From an uncultured Lachnospiraceae bacterium (GTDB lineage Bacteria > Bacillota > Clostridia > Lachnospirales > Lachnospiraceae), in the NCBI GenBank assembly GCA_947164865.1, contig CAMUYA010000003.1, positions 1 to 64,000 on the forward strand: a stretch of 64,000 nt of DNA, written 5' to 3'. Every line of letters starts with the position of its first letter. Position 1 is the stretch's first letter. The notes under the pieces were generated by a model that did no database searches, had not been told where the DNA came from, and saw nothing but the letters and a program-made list of their open reading frames with translations. This document shows, in pieces, positions 54,767-63,648 of the stretch. Made by a program: the position numbers and the translations under genes.

Positions 54767-57049
54767 ATGCTGACAGCTATTGCACCTCCAAGCCGTAGAA
54801 TAAAAGATGTTTCGAGAGAGGACGACGCTCTTTTGCTCCGCTCCGAATACGGAATTCTTGAAATATCCTTCAAGGAAAAATCCATTGCAAGAGTGCGTTT
54901 TACCGTGAGCGGAAGTTTTTCCGAAAAGGAAAGACCCGGAGTTACGGGAAGGGATAACATCTCCGACTGGACATACAGAGAGTGTGACGGATTTATCGAG
55001 GCCGCCACTGAAAAGCTTACTGTAAAGATACGCAAAGATAGCGGCTCTGTCAGCTTTTTTGACAGTAAAGGCATTCAGATTTTTAAAGAAAGAGATTTCG
55101 AGGCAAAGCAGTTTGAAGAATTTGAAACTTTCAGGCTTGCCGATGCTCCGCAGAAAACAAGGACAATAGATACCGCCGACGGAAAGAAGGAAGTGCTCGA
55201 GGAAGCACTTAAGATATCCACCGGAAAAAGCTATCATATCCGTTTTTATTTTGAGCTCGGAGATGAAGCCCTTTACGGAATGGGACAGCAGGAAAAAGGA
55301 TTTGCTTCCCTGCGGGGCCGGAGGCTGTATATTCACCAGGGGAATCGCAAGATAGCGGTTCCTATGTTTGTTTCTACCGCAGGATACGGAATACTTACGG
55401 ATACATACAGTCCGCTCATCTTTAATGATGATGAGAACGGAACATACATATACACTGAGGCCGACCGGGAGTCGGATTATTATTTCTTTGCAGGGAACAT
55501 GAATGAGGTCATTGCCGGATACAGGTTTATCACCGGAAAGGCGGCCCTTTTGCCGAAGTGGAGCCTCGGATATGTTCAGTCCCAGGAAAGATATGAGACG
55601 CAGAAAGAGATACTTGATACGGTTACGAAATCCAGAAGCCTCGGGATCGGAATGGACTGCATAGTGCTGGACTGGATCAGCTGGAAGGATAATGAGTGGG
55701 GACAGAAATCATACGACCCGGAGCGTTTTCCGGACCCTGTGGGAATGATGGAAAAACTCCATGAGGATCATGTGCATTTTATGATCTCTCTGTGGCCCAC
55801 GATGGCAGGCAATACACCGGATCATAAGGAATTTGCCGAAAAGAAGCTGTTCCTTCCCGCTTGTTCGGTATACGACGCCTTCAAAAAAGAGGCACGGGAG
55901 CTGTATTTTGATCAGCTTAAGCGCACTCACTTTTCATACGGAACGGATGCCTGGTGGTGCGACAGCAGCGAACCGCTCACTCCGGAATGGAACCATTCCA
56001 TGCGTATGGAGGAGAGTGAACTTTACTGCGATTACCTCAAGGAAGCAGGGCTTCGCATGCCCTATGAATACTGCAACAGCTATCCGCTCTATCATGCAAT
56101 GGGAATATACGAGAACCAGCGCCGTGCGATGGAAGAAGCGGGATATGATAAGCGGGAAAAAAGAGTCTGCAACCTGACCAGGAGCGCCTACACAGGGCAG
56201 CAGCGCTACGGGACCGTGATGTGGTCGGGAGATACCGCCGCAAGCTGGGAGACCTACAGGGATCAGATTGCCATAGGGCTTCACTTTTCGGCTTCGGGAC
56301 TCCCTTTCTGGACCATGGATATCGGTGCGTTCTTTGTTAAGAAGGCGGGAACATGGTATTGGGACGGAAAATATGAGGACACAACGGATAATCCGGGCTA
56401 CTGCGAGCTCTATACCAGATGGTATCAGTTTGCTGCATTTCTTCCTATGTTCAGAGCTCACGGAACCGACTGCAGAAGAGAGCTCTGGAATTTTAAAGGC
56501 GAATTTTATGATGCAATGCTCAAGGCAAACAGATTAAGATACAGCCTGATGCCCTATATCTATTCGGAGATGGGGAAAGTGTGGCTGTATGACCGCTCGC
56601 TTATCCGCTTTCTTGCATTTGATTTTACAGAGGATAAAAAGACATGGGATATAACCGACCAGTACATGTTCGGAGAATCCCTGATGGTGTGCCTCGTCAC
56701 GGAGCCGATGTATTATGACGACAACGGCGAAAGGCTTGAAAACGCTGATAAGATCAGAAAGGTTTATCTGCCCGAAGGCTGTGAGTGGTATGACTTTTAC
56801 ACGGGAAAGAAATATGAAGGCGGAACTGAAGTGACAGCGGATGCTCCTCTTGAGATGATCCCTGTATTTGTAAAAGAGGGAAGCATCATTCCCATGAGAG
56901 CTTCGGCACTTTCTACCGAGGAACAGAATGATGAAATAGAATTCAAGGTATTCTCCGATGGAGTGGCGAAGTATGAATACTATGAGGATGACGGTGACGG
57001 GTACGGCTACGAAAAAGGAGAGTATAAAGTAACTCTCCTTGAAAGATGA
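54767..57049 (+). CDS. GH31 alpha-glucosidase / alpha-xylosidase
   Basis: A 760-residue glycoside hydrolase 31. Order: N-terminal beta domain (EEALKISTGKSYHIRFYFE, LYGMGQQEKGF), the (beta/alpha)8 barrel with IVLDWISWKDNEWG, nucleophile Asp in DAWWCDSSEP, acid/base Asp in WSGDTAASW and MFRAHGTDCRREL, then beta domains with VYLPEGCEWYDFYTGKKYEGG. There is no signal peptide, so it probably acts on imported oligosaccharides. Specificity between alpha-glucose and alpha-xylose is not readable. GAGGAAA upstream. Confidence 0.93.
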   Translation: MLTAIAPPSRRIKDVSREDDALLLRSEYGILEISFKEKSIARVRFTVSGSFSEKERPGVTGRDNISDWTYRECDGFIEAATEKLTVKIRKDSGSVSFFDSKGIQIFKERDFEAKQFEEFETFRLADAPQKTRTIDTADGKKEVLEEALKISTGKSYHIRFYFELGDEALYGMGQQEKGFASLRGRRLYIHQGNRKIAVPMFVSTAGYGILTDTYSPLIFNDDENGTYIYTEADRESDYYFFAGNMNEVIAGYRFITGKAALLPKWSLGYVQSQERYETQKEILDTVTKSRSLGIGMDCIVLDWISWKDNEWGQKSYDPERFPDPVGMMEKLHEDHVHFMISLWPTMAGNTPDHKEFAEKKLFLPACSVYDAFKKEARELYFDQLKRTHFSYGTDAWWCDSSEPLTPEWNHSMRMEESELYCDYLKEAGLRMPYEYCNSYPLYHAMGIYENQRRAMEEAGYDKREKRVCNLTRSAYTGQQRYGTVMWSGDTAASWETYRDQIAIGLHFSASGLPFWTMDIGAFFVKKAGTWYWDGKYEDTTDNPGYCELYTRWYQFAAFLPMFRAHGTDCRRELWNFKGEFYDAMLKANRLRYSLMPYIYSEMGKVWLYDRSLIRFLAFDFTEDKKTWDITDQYMFGESLMVCLVTEPMYYDDNGERLENADKIRKVYLPEGCEWYDFYTGKKYEGGTEVTADAPLEMIPVFVKEGSIIPMRASALSTEEQNDEIEFKVFSDGVAKYEYYEDDGDGYGYEKGEYKVTLLER

Positions 57050-57067
57050 ACGCTAAGTACGTTTTAA

Positions 57068-57730
57068 TTATACTCTATGTCCCGAAGCCGCCTCAAAATT
57101 GTATTTGACGATACCGAGATCGACCTTTACGAAGGGGCCGTTTCCTTTGGCGGTTATCATCGGCTTATTGCCGCTTAGCGAAATGCGGAAGCTCTGCTGA
57201 TTGATCGCCGTGGGAGCCATCAGGGCCGCTTCCACCCCTTCTTTAAACCATGCGGGCATATCGCTTTCGGGAACGTCGCAGAGCTTTTGGACCGGCTTTG
57301 AGCGGTGGACCGTTCCGGATTCTTCTCCGTAACCAATGGCGATCACAAGCACGATCTTTTCTCCGGCATCCCTGTCGGCCTTGCATTTTCCTTTTCCGTA
57401 GGTTCCGCCTACCCAGCAGGTGTTAAGCCCCATCATTTGAGCCTCCAGCACAAGCTTTTCGCCATAATACCCGCATTTTTCTTCGAGATCAAGGGTATCC
57501 TTATTTCCGACAAGGGCGATGTAATTGTTAACTCCTCTGAATCTTCCGTAACGGGCAATGAGTGTGTTGAAGCAGTCGGGGTCATCACAGATAAGCTGAA
57601 TACTCAGCCCGCTTTCTCTGTTGCATTCATCTATGATCTCATTTAAGCGTTTTCTTTTTTCTTCCTCGATAGGTTTTGACAGATACTTTCTGACGCTGTG
57701 TCTTCCTTTTAAAGCTTCTTTGATGTCCAT
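57068..57730 (-). CDS. Nitroreductase-family flavoprotein
   Basis: A 220-residue protein. IKEALKGRHSVRKYLSKPI opens it; the FMN-binding region includes LEAQMMGLNTCWVGGTYGK and APTAINQQSFRISLSG. It lacks a clear second conserved domain; likely a flavin reductase of unknown acceptor. The ribosome site is weak (GAGAC). The gene lies head to tail with the Pr6Pr-like gene upstream, 55 bp apart, so a two-gene transcript is likely. Confidence 0.87.
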   Translation of the reverse strand: MDIKEALKGRHSVRKYLSKPIEEEKRKRLNEIIDECNRESGLSIQLICDDPDCFNTLIARYGRFRGVNNYIALVGNKDTLDLEEKCGYYGEKLVLEAQMMGLNTCWVGGTYGKGKCKADRDAGEKIVLVIAIGYGEESGTVHRSKPVQKLCDVPESDMPAWFKEGVEAALMAPTAINQQSFRISLSGNKPMITAKGNGPFVKVDLGIVKYNFEAASGHRV

Positions 57731-57785
57731 TTTTTCAGTCTCGCTTTCTTGTTTTTGATTTAAATGTTTTTAGATTTAATTGCTC

Positions 57786-58469
57786 TCAGATTAAATCTTT
57801 CTTTGTTTTCTTTTTCCCTATCTTTGCAAATAGCTTAACAAGCAGAGTGTATATAAAGCCGGCAAACACTATGACCGCAGCCAGCAGAATGATCCACCAT
57901 ACAGGGCCCATCCAGGGCGAATCCTTGGTAAAGCCTGCAGCTCCCGCAGGCGATCCCCAGTTTAAGAAAAAGTAAGGATAATTGAGCTCTTCCACAAAGT
58001 GCCAGTTGTTGATATAGCCTATCCCGGCAAATATGACATAATAAATGGGAGGAATGACGCAGTAGATGAAATCCGTCTTGTGCAGGTCCATCTTGTCGGC
58101 ACAGACAAACAGATCGATCACCGCGCATAGAGGCACCACCACGTGGGTGAGGATATTGTTGGTTTTGTACGGATTCGGAAGAGTGGGCGCAAGTATGAAC
58201 ACAAACACTATTCCGGTGAGCGAAATAGCCACAGTGAACATCAGCTTAAGGATATTTGCGACCCTTGAATCATATTTTTTCTTTTTGAACATGAGCACGG
58301 CTTCATATACAAACCATCCGGCGATCCAAAGATTGGACTGGATCGTAAAGAATAAAAGTGCGTTCCAGTTGGACATAAAGCCGCTGTTGCCGAGAATTGA
58401 AAGGTATGTTCCATATAGGGCAGAAACAATAGTGACAAGTTTGAGCAATAAAGAGATGTATTTTTTCAT
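57786..58469 (-). CDS. Pr6Pr-family membrane protein
   Basis: A 227-residue protein with six membrane spans (for example KYISLLLKLVTIVSALYG and LLFFTIQSNLWIAGWFVYEA). FTIQSN, the LTHVVVPLCAVIDLFVC stretch and a YPYFFLNWGSP-like motif fit the Pr6Pr (FAR-17a/AIG1-related) group, of unknown activity. ATG at 58469 is preferred over GTG at 58478 because AGGTG then serves as its ribosome site. The 200-bp gap upstream separates it from the GTPase and holds a CCGTAC-tatg-GTACGG hairpin near 58620. Confidence 0.8.
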   Translation of the reverse strand: MKKYISLLLKLVTIVSALYGTYLSILGNSGFMSNWNALLFFTIQSNLWIAGWFVYEAVLMFKKKKYDSRVANILKLMFTVAISLTGIVFVFILAPTLPNPYKTNNILTHVVVPLCAVIDLFVCADKMDLHKTDFIYCVIPPIYYVIFAGIGYINNWHFVEELNYPYFFLNWGSPAGAAGFTKDSPWMGPVWWIILLAAVIVFAGFIYTLLVKLFAKIGKKKTKKDLI

Positions 58470-58680
58470 TGTTTTCACCTATAATTATATTAAATATTGG
58501 CCGATATTTATATTGATGGTTTTTTCTACTGTCGGGATTCTATCATTAAACCGCGGAAGATTCCATGGGGTACAAGCAGAATTTATTGTTTTTTAATGAT
58601 TTGCCAAGGCGAAAGCCTGCCCGTACTATGGTACGGATTGATTTCCCGGCAATGAATTTGAGTTATAGGAGGTACTTTGT

Positions 58681-59844
58681 ATGGACTACTTTGATCCTTC
58701 GGATATAGCGGAAAAGATACTGGATGCGCTGCGCAAAGAGCGGAAGGAAATGAAGAATATGAATGTCATGCTTCTGGGAAAAACGGGAGTGGGTAAGAGC
58801 ACTCTTATAAATAATCTGTTTAACGAGAGACTGGCCGAGACCGGAATAGGAAAGCCTGTCACTCAGAAGATCCAGCAGCACAGCAAGGAAAACTTCCCCC
58901 TCACCATATATGACACTCCCGGGCTCGAGCTGGGCGGGGACAATGCCATCGAGAGCCTTCTTAAAGAGATAAATGACCAGATAAGAAAAGGGATCAGATC
59001 CGGCGACATGGAAAAGGTGATCCACTGCATCCTTTACTGCGTGAGTGCGGGGTCTCACAGATTTGAGGAAGAGGAGAAGAAGTTCATCAGGCTTTTCCTC
59101 GATGAGAATAAAGATACCAACATTCCGGTCATAATCGTTATCACACAGGCTGTTTCGAAAAAGGACGCAAAAGAGCTCCAGAGCTGCATAGAGGCGGAAA
59201 ACCTCGGCGTATCGCAGATAGTTCCTGTGCTGGCAGAGGATTATGAACTGGATGAGGATATGGTGGTGCGTGCCTATGGTCTGGACAGACTTTCCGAGAT
59301 CATCTATGAGATAGTTCCGGATGCGATGAAAAAGACCTTTGTATCCGTTCAGAAGGCTAATATAAAGCTTAAGACTCAGAAGTCGCATGCTATCGTGGCA
59401 GCAACGGCAGCAGGCGCGGGAGCAACGGGGGCCATTCCCATTCCATTTGCCGATTCACTTGCGCTTATCCCCGAGCAGATAGCCATGCTTGCTTCCATAA
59501 CGACGGTATTCGGTTTATCGCTCGAAAAGTCTGCTATAGCAGCCATCGTGAGCGGTACCCTCGGAACTGCAGGCGCTACCGTGGCAGGAAAAACCGCTGT
59601 ATCGGGAATCTTAAAACTGATACCCGGAGCGGGCTCCGTGGCAGGAGGCGTTGTATCGGGCGGAGTGGCAGCAGCACTTACCGCTGCGCTGGGCGAGGCA
59701 TATATCGCAGTAATGGTGGCTATCGCCAAGGGTGAGATGAAGGAAGGCGATCTCAAGACAGAGAAGGGCAGGAAGTTCCTGTCCGAGACCTTTAAGAACG
59801 CCCTGAAGCTCAAGAGAAACGAAAAGGGCGAGCGGATAGAGTAA
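58681..59844 (+). CDS. GTPase with C-terminal DUF697 membrane-associating domain
   Basis: A 387-residue protein. P-loop LLGKTGVGKSTLINN (31-45), switch II YDTPGLELGGD, and IVITQA in place of the usual NKxD. From about 235 to 360 the chain is Ala/Gly/Ile-rich (IVAATAAGAGATGAIPIPFAD, then LALIPEQIAMLASI), a DUF697-type helical bundle seen in YcjF-like and immunity-related-GTPase-like proteins. It may act on membranes. AGGAGG upstream. The DUF4230 gene follows by 52 bp. Confidence 0.88.
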   Translation: MDYFDPSDIAEKILDALRKERKEMKNMNVMLLGKTGVGKSTLINNLFNERLAETGIGKPVTQKIQQHSKENFPLTIYDTPGLELGGDNAIESLLKEINDQIRKGIRSGDMEKVIHCILYCVSAGSHRFEEEEKKFIRLFLDENKDTNIPVIIVITQAVSKKDAKELQSCIEAENLGVSQIVPVLAEDYELDEDMVVRAYGLDRLSEIIYEIVPDAMKKTFVSVQKANIKLKTQKSHAIVAATAAGAGATGAIPIPFADSLALIPEQIAMLASITTVFGLSLEKSAIAAIVSGTLGTAGATVAGKTAVSGILKLIPGAGSVAGGVVSGGVAAALTAALGEAYIAVMVAIAKGEMKEGDLKTEKGRKFLSETFKNALKLKRNEKGERIE

Positions 59845-59896
59845 TACTTTCGTAAGCTATAAAATATAGTAACAATACGAAGAAAAGGAGAGCGCT

Positions 59897-60559
59897 ATGT
59901 CAACACAGGAAAAGAAGACTAAAATATTATTCATCATAATACCGATAGCAGTAACGCTCTTACTTATTGCCGCAATGGGAGTCATGTTCGGGGTGCTTCT
60001 TAACAGGATAGAAAACACTTCCACCGTTATAGTGGAAAAAGAAGAAAAGATCATCACCGAGAAGGAAGTGCGCGTGAGCACCACCATCAGGTCCGGGATA
60101 GAGGAACTGGGCAGACTGATAACCGCAAGCTATTGGTACAAGCATGCGGAGTATTTTGAGGACTCCAAGAAGATCAAGGACTTCACCATACCATTTACCA
60201 CCAGTTCATTTATACTTGAGTGCACCGGAGAAGTTACCGCGGGTGTGGACTTTTCAAAGGTAAAGGTACAGGAAACGGAAGATACCATCACCATAATCCT
60301 GCCGGCAGCGGAAGTTTTCTCAAATGATATCGATGCGGACAGCTTTGAGATAAAGGACGAAAAGAACAGCGTATTCAATAAGATATCCGTCGAGGATACC
60401 ACAGAAACCTTTAAGAGGATAGAGGAAGACGAGCTTGCGAAAGCGCTTGAGAGGGGAATCCTCAAAGAGGCCCAGCAAAATGCCGAAAAGGCCATAAAGA
60501 GCTTTGCTAAGAGCCTCATCACAGGGAAGGATTATAAGATTATTGTGGAATTTGAGTAA
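59897..60559 (+). CDS. DUF4230 membrane-anchored protein
   Basis: A 220-residue protein with one N-terminal membrane anchor (about 8-33, ILFIIIPIAVTLLLIAAMG). The outside domain has SGIEELGRLITASYWYKHAEYF, ECTGEVTAGVDFSKVKVQ and TIILPAAEVFSNDID, matching DUF4230. The usual role is unknown. It follows the GTPase with AAAAGGAGA upstream, so a GTPase-membrane partner pair is plausible. Confidence 0.85.
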   Translation: MSTQEKKTKILFIIIPIAVTLLLIAAMGVMFGVLLNRIENTSTVIVEKEEKIITEKEVRVSTTIRSGIEELGRLITASYWYKHAEYFEDSKKIKDFTIPFTTSSFILECTGEVTAGVDFSKVKVQETEDTITIILPAAEVFSNDIDADSFEIKDEKNSVFNKISVEDTTETFKRIEEDELAKALERGILKEAQQNAEKAIKSFAKSLITGKDYKIIVEFE

Positions 60560-60568
60560 GTTCAACAG

Positions 60569-60594
60569 AAAAGCAGCCTTAACCGGCTGCTTTT
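60569..60594. terminator. Bidirectional terminator
   Basis: Perfect ten-bp stem AAAAGCAGCC / GGCTGCTTTT with a 6-nt loop, A-tract and T-tract on both sides. It serves the DUF4230 gene on the plus strand and the converging Rpn gene on the minus strand. Confidence 0.9.
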
Positions 60595-60613
60595 AGACTA
60601 TACGTCAAAGTAT

Positions 60614-61507
60614 CTATCTGTTTTTGCTTGATTTAAGTTCAGCGATTTCCTGAAGAGCTTTGTCTCTTTCAATTACAGCATTGTCGCGTTCGGCTAAAGC
60701 TTTATTCAACAAGGTAGTTGTTTCCTTGAGCTGCTGCTCCAGCTCTGCCGTTCTTTTCTTTCTATAATACTCACTGCGAAGATAGTCATCCCTGTCTTCG
60801 CAGAGTTTCTGAATATTTTCATCAGCATTTCTCCTAAAAATATCATTAGCCAATGCTTCCATAAGATGTTCCTCCTTCGCAAGTTTCTTTAATTCTTCAT
60901 ATGTGGATGCCTTAAGGAACCGGCACCACTTCTGTAAGCCTGATGCCTTGTCCGCATCGGTGGCATCATCTATCCTATTCAAGTTTATCACAAATAGTTC
61001 AAAATTTCTATTGAATCTGTAATGATTCTCTATATCACACATCTCATATGCAGAAAAGAATTTATCATTATCTTCGAACAGGGTAAAGTCCAGAAATCCT
61101 ATTTGATACGCTGCGTGATCTTTCGAATAAATGTCTCCTCTCTGCATATTTTTATCAAATTCACGACATAGATAATGCAAGCCCCGATATTCCCAGTTGC
61201 CTTCGTCTCTTATCTGAAGCTCAATGTCGACATTCTTATTATCGTTGAAAAGTACCCGGATATCCATCCTGAACTCTTTGTCAGATGGAGACTGCCCCGG
61301 GATGATAGTATTCTTTACTTTAAGATTCCGTATAGCATCCGGGGATATATGCAGAACGGCGGCAATGATCTGCCGGAGAGCCTCCTTATTTTCCTGAAGC
61401 ACGATCCTGAACATGTAGTCGTTCAGCATGTTGTAGGGGATCTTTCCCGTTGCATCCGCAAGTGAATTAAACTTGGTTTTCTTTTCTTTACTACTGTTTT
61501 TCTCCAT
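60614..61507 (-). CDS. Rpn-family PD-(D/E)XK nuclease / transposase-like protein
   Basis: A 297-residue protein of the Rpn (PDDEXK_2) group. It has IPYNMLNDYMFRIVLQENKE near the N-terminus, MDIRVLFNDNKNVDIELQI (Asp and Glu-x-Gln active-site strand) and the YSKDHAAYQIGFLDF segment. The C-terminus is a coiled coil (TAELEQQLKETTTLLNKAL). Rpn proteins promote recombination and are common in multi-copy Firmicute families. ATG at 61507 with AGAGGAGA is preferred over GTG at 61543. Confidence 0.9.
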   Translation of the reverse strand: MEKNSSKEKKTKFNSLADATGKIPYNMLNDYMFRIVLQENKEALRQIIAAVLHISPDAIRNLKVKNTIIPGQSPSDKEFRMDIRVLFNDNKNVDIELQIRDEGNWEYRGLHYLCREFDKNMQRGDIYSKDHAAYQIGFLDFTLFEDNDKFFSAYEMCDIENHYRFNRNFELFVINLNRIDDATDADKASGLQKWCRFLKASTYEELKKLAKEEHLMEALANDIFRRNADENIQKLCEDRDDYLRSEYYRKKRTAELEQQLKETTTLLNKALAERDNAVIERDKALQEIAELKSSKNR

Positions 61508-61804
61508 ATAGATTCTCCTCTCATAAGTTATAAAAATAGACACGTAGCCCTAAGGCAACGTACAAAAATAAGAAACACGATAAAATCGCATTTCACAGTT
61601 ACCGATATTGCGGAATAAATAACCGGGTATTTAATCCTGCGGGCGATACGCCCTCAAATGTTCGAAGTCCTCAGAATTATGTTTCCCACAGTAACGTCGG
61701 GGAAGAACGATTGAATGATAGCACAGAAAACTAAGAATATAAAGATGGCAGAGTCAACAATTCTCTGCTTCTATTTTGTGCAAGTTGCTATCCGATAGTA
61801 GGTC
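61508..61804. other. Intergenic region, no gene seen
   Basis: About 300 bp with small hairpins only: GGGCG-ata-CGCCC near 61637 and GCAGAG / CTCTGC near 61750. Nothing coding or clearly regulatory was found. Confidence 0.4.
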
Positions 61805-62008
61805 TTATCGCTTGAATGTTATAACATCATTAGGGGTGCAATCCAAAATACAACATATCTTCTCAAGCGTAAGGAGAGTAATGTTTTTGCCCTTTTTTAT
61901 ACTATCCAAGGTTTTGTTATCTATACCTCGCTTTAACAACATATACTGAGATATTGATTTTTGCTTCATGGTTTCCCATAGCGGAGAATAATCAATAATA
62001 ATACTCAC
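61805..62008 (-). CDS. Small XRE/Cro-type HTH regulator
   Basis: A 67-residue DNA-binding protein of the short HTH_26-like type: QYMLLKRGIDNKTLDSIKKG, then LEKICCILDCTPNDVI. The start is unsure. GTG at 62008 lacks a separate ribosome site because GAGGTG overlaps it; ATT codons a few bases later would sit better behind that GAGGTG. A single gene with an inverted repeat (62043-62060) just upstream that may be its own operator. Confidence 0.8.
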   Translation of the reverse strand: MSIIIDYSPLWETMKQKSISQYMLLKRGIDNKTLDSIKKGKNITLLTLEKICCILDCTPNDVITFKR

Positions 62009-62029
62009 CTCGTACTATCTTATATATGA

Positions 62030-62060
62030 ATTATAAAGATATGGTGTGGAAATACACACC
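62030..62060 (-). promoter_or_regulatory. Promoter and operator-like inverted repeat of the HTH gene
   Basis: Minus-strand TATAAT (62035-62030) with an inverted repeat GGTGTG-gaaata-CACACC (62043-62060) over the spacer and -35 region. A typical place for autorepression. Confidence 0.45.
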
Positions 62061-62204
62061 TGCCACATTTATGATTTAAGAGTTGACATTACATTCTTTT
62101 ACATTTAGTATGAATGCAATGCGGTTTTTTCACTACTATATATAGAAGAAACAGCTTCAAAAACCACTATTTGTAATTTTCTACAAAATTTCTTAAAAAA
62201 GTTC

Positions 62205-62233
62205 TTGCAATATCCCCAAATAGATGTTATAGT
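62205..62233 (+). promoter_or_regulatory. S10-operon promoter
   Basis: TTGCAA (62205-62210), a 17-bp spacer and TATAGT (62228-62233), about 290 bp before rpsJ, implying a long 5' leader. Confidence 0.75.
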
Positions 62234-62239
62234 ATCACT

Positions 62240-62520
62240 TGCTGTGGCATGATAGCTATGAAGCGTGAGGTTGCTGTTATTGGGTGACCGATAACAGGTT
62301 TTCCGTGGAGCGAATGTCAAGAGGATTGCCGCAAGGCAGTCAAAACAATCTGACGACAAGTCACTGTACCGAATTTAAGTCTGCAATAGAGCAGAAACTA
62401 CGTGTGAACGGAGAGATCCGGAACTAAGACAGATGTTGCTATGACTTAGGACACACACGGCACTGTGTACAGTCACCGCTTGTCGCATACGCAATGTGCG
62501 AAAAGGAGGCGACTTTTTTT
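62240..62520 (+). promoter_or_regulatory. Structured leader of the S10 ribosomal-protein operon
   Basis: The leader has CTGTTAT...ATAACAG (62274-62297), closing a GTGA (GNRA-type) loop, and GATTGCC-GCAA-GGCAGTC (62324-62341), another GNRA-capped stem. Near the end TCGCAT / ATGTGCGA (62483-62501) competes with GTCGC / GCGAC (62482-62486 with 62509-62513), which encloses the AAGGAGG ribosome site and is followed directly by seven T. This looks like a feedback site for a ribosomal protein (L4 is the usual regulator in E. coli), acting by attenuation or site masking. Confidence 0.5.
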
Positions 62521-62838
62521 ATGGCAAATCAAATCATGAGAATCACTCTTAAGGCTTATGATCACAAGCTCATCGACAGCTCAGCTGCAAAGATCATCGA
62601 CACCGTTAAGAAGAACGGCTCACAGGTCAGCGGACCGGTTCCTCTTCCTACTAAGAAGGAAGTAGTTACCATCCTCAGAGCTACTCATAAGTACAAGGAT
62701 TCCAGAGAACAGTTCGAACAGAGAACTCACAAGAGACTCATCGACGTTATCTCTGCTACTCCCAAGACCGTTGAAGCACTTCAGCGCCTTGAGATGCCTG
62801 CCGGTGTTTACATCGACATCAAGATGATGACCAAGTGA
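62521..62838 (+). CDS. rpsJ: 30S ribosomal protein S10
   Basis: A 105-residue protein of the 30S head, also NusE. It opens [19 protein letters not shown] and has [28 protein letters not shown] and GVYIDIKMM at the end. The start at 62521 fits AAGGAGG and known length; an upstream in-frame ATG at 62494 is inside the leader hairpin. First gene of the S10 operon. Confidence 0.98.
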   Translation: MANQIMRITLKAYDHKLIDSSAAKIIDTVKKNGSQVSGPVPLPTKKEVVTILRATHKYKDSREQFEQRTHKRLIDVISATPKTVEALQRLEMPAGVYIDIKMMTK

Positions 62839-62937
62839 TCATCACAATAACAAAAGGAAACAATTAACCTCTACTAGACAAGAACGGAAATGCAACGATC
62901 CGGTCCGCTATGTAGAACCAAGGAGGTAAGTTTAGAA

Positions 62938-63621
62938 ATGAAGAAAGCAATTCTAACTACGAAGGTCGGCATGACTCAGATCTTCGGCGAGAACGGGGTG
63001 CTTATCCCTGTTACCGTACTTGTAGCAGGCCCCTGCGTTGTTACCCAGGTTAAGACTGAGGAAAACGACGGCTATAAGGCAGTTCAGGTAGGCTTTGCAG
63101 ATGCAAAGGACAGAGTCGTAAATAAGGACGGAAAGGGATCCAAGAAGGTTTACAACCGTCACGGTGTTAACAAGGCTGAACAGGGACATTTCAAGAAGGC
63201 CGGCACCGATTCCAAGAAGTACGTTAGAGAGTTCCGTTTTGAAAATGCGGAAGAATACAAGCTCGGAGACGAGATCAAGGCTGACATCTTCGCTGAAGGC
63301 GATAAGGTAGACGCTACTGCGATCTCCAAAGGTAAGGGCTTCCAGGGTGCGGTTAAGCGCCTCGGTCAGCACAGAGGACCCATGAAGCACGGTTCCAAGT
63401 TCCACCGTCATCAGGGTTCAAACGGTGCCTGCTCATCCCCCAGCCGCGTGTTCAAAGGAAAGGGAATGCCCGGACACATGGGTAGCGTAAAAGTTACCGT
63501 CCGCAACCTTGAAGTTGTACGCGTTGACAGTGAGAAGAACCTGCTCCTTGTTAAGGGTGCGGTTCCCGGATGCAAAAAGGCTCTTGTTACCATCAAAGAG
63601 ACCACAAAGGCAGATTGCTGA
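62938..63621 (+). CDS. rplC: 50S ribosomal protein L3
   Basis: A 227-residue protein binding 23S rRNA near the peptidyl-transferase centre. [19 protein letters not shown] opens it; [20 protein letters not shown] and [16 protein letters not shown] are the conserved loop. ATG at 62938 has AAGGAGG upstream; an in-frame start at 62890 adds unlikely residues. Confidence 0.98.
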   Translation: MKKAILTTKVGMTQIFGENGVLIPVTVLVAGPCVVTQVKTEENDGYKAVQVGFADAKDRVVNKDGKGSKKVYNRHGVNKAEQGHFKKAGTDSKKYVREFRFENAEEYKLGDEIKADIFAEGDKVDATAISKGKGFQGAVKRLGQHRGPMKHGSKFHRHQGSNGACSSPSRVFKGKGMPGHMGSVKVTVRNLEVVRVDSEKNLLLVKGAVPGCKKALVTIKETTKADC

Positions 63622-63648
63622 TTCGAGCGAAAGGAGGACCAATAAAAA

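Noticed and set aside
60614..61507. Intact insertion sequence around the Rpn protein
   Set aside because: Rpn proteins carry a transposase-like label, but no terminal inverted repeats or target duplication were found around the gene.
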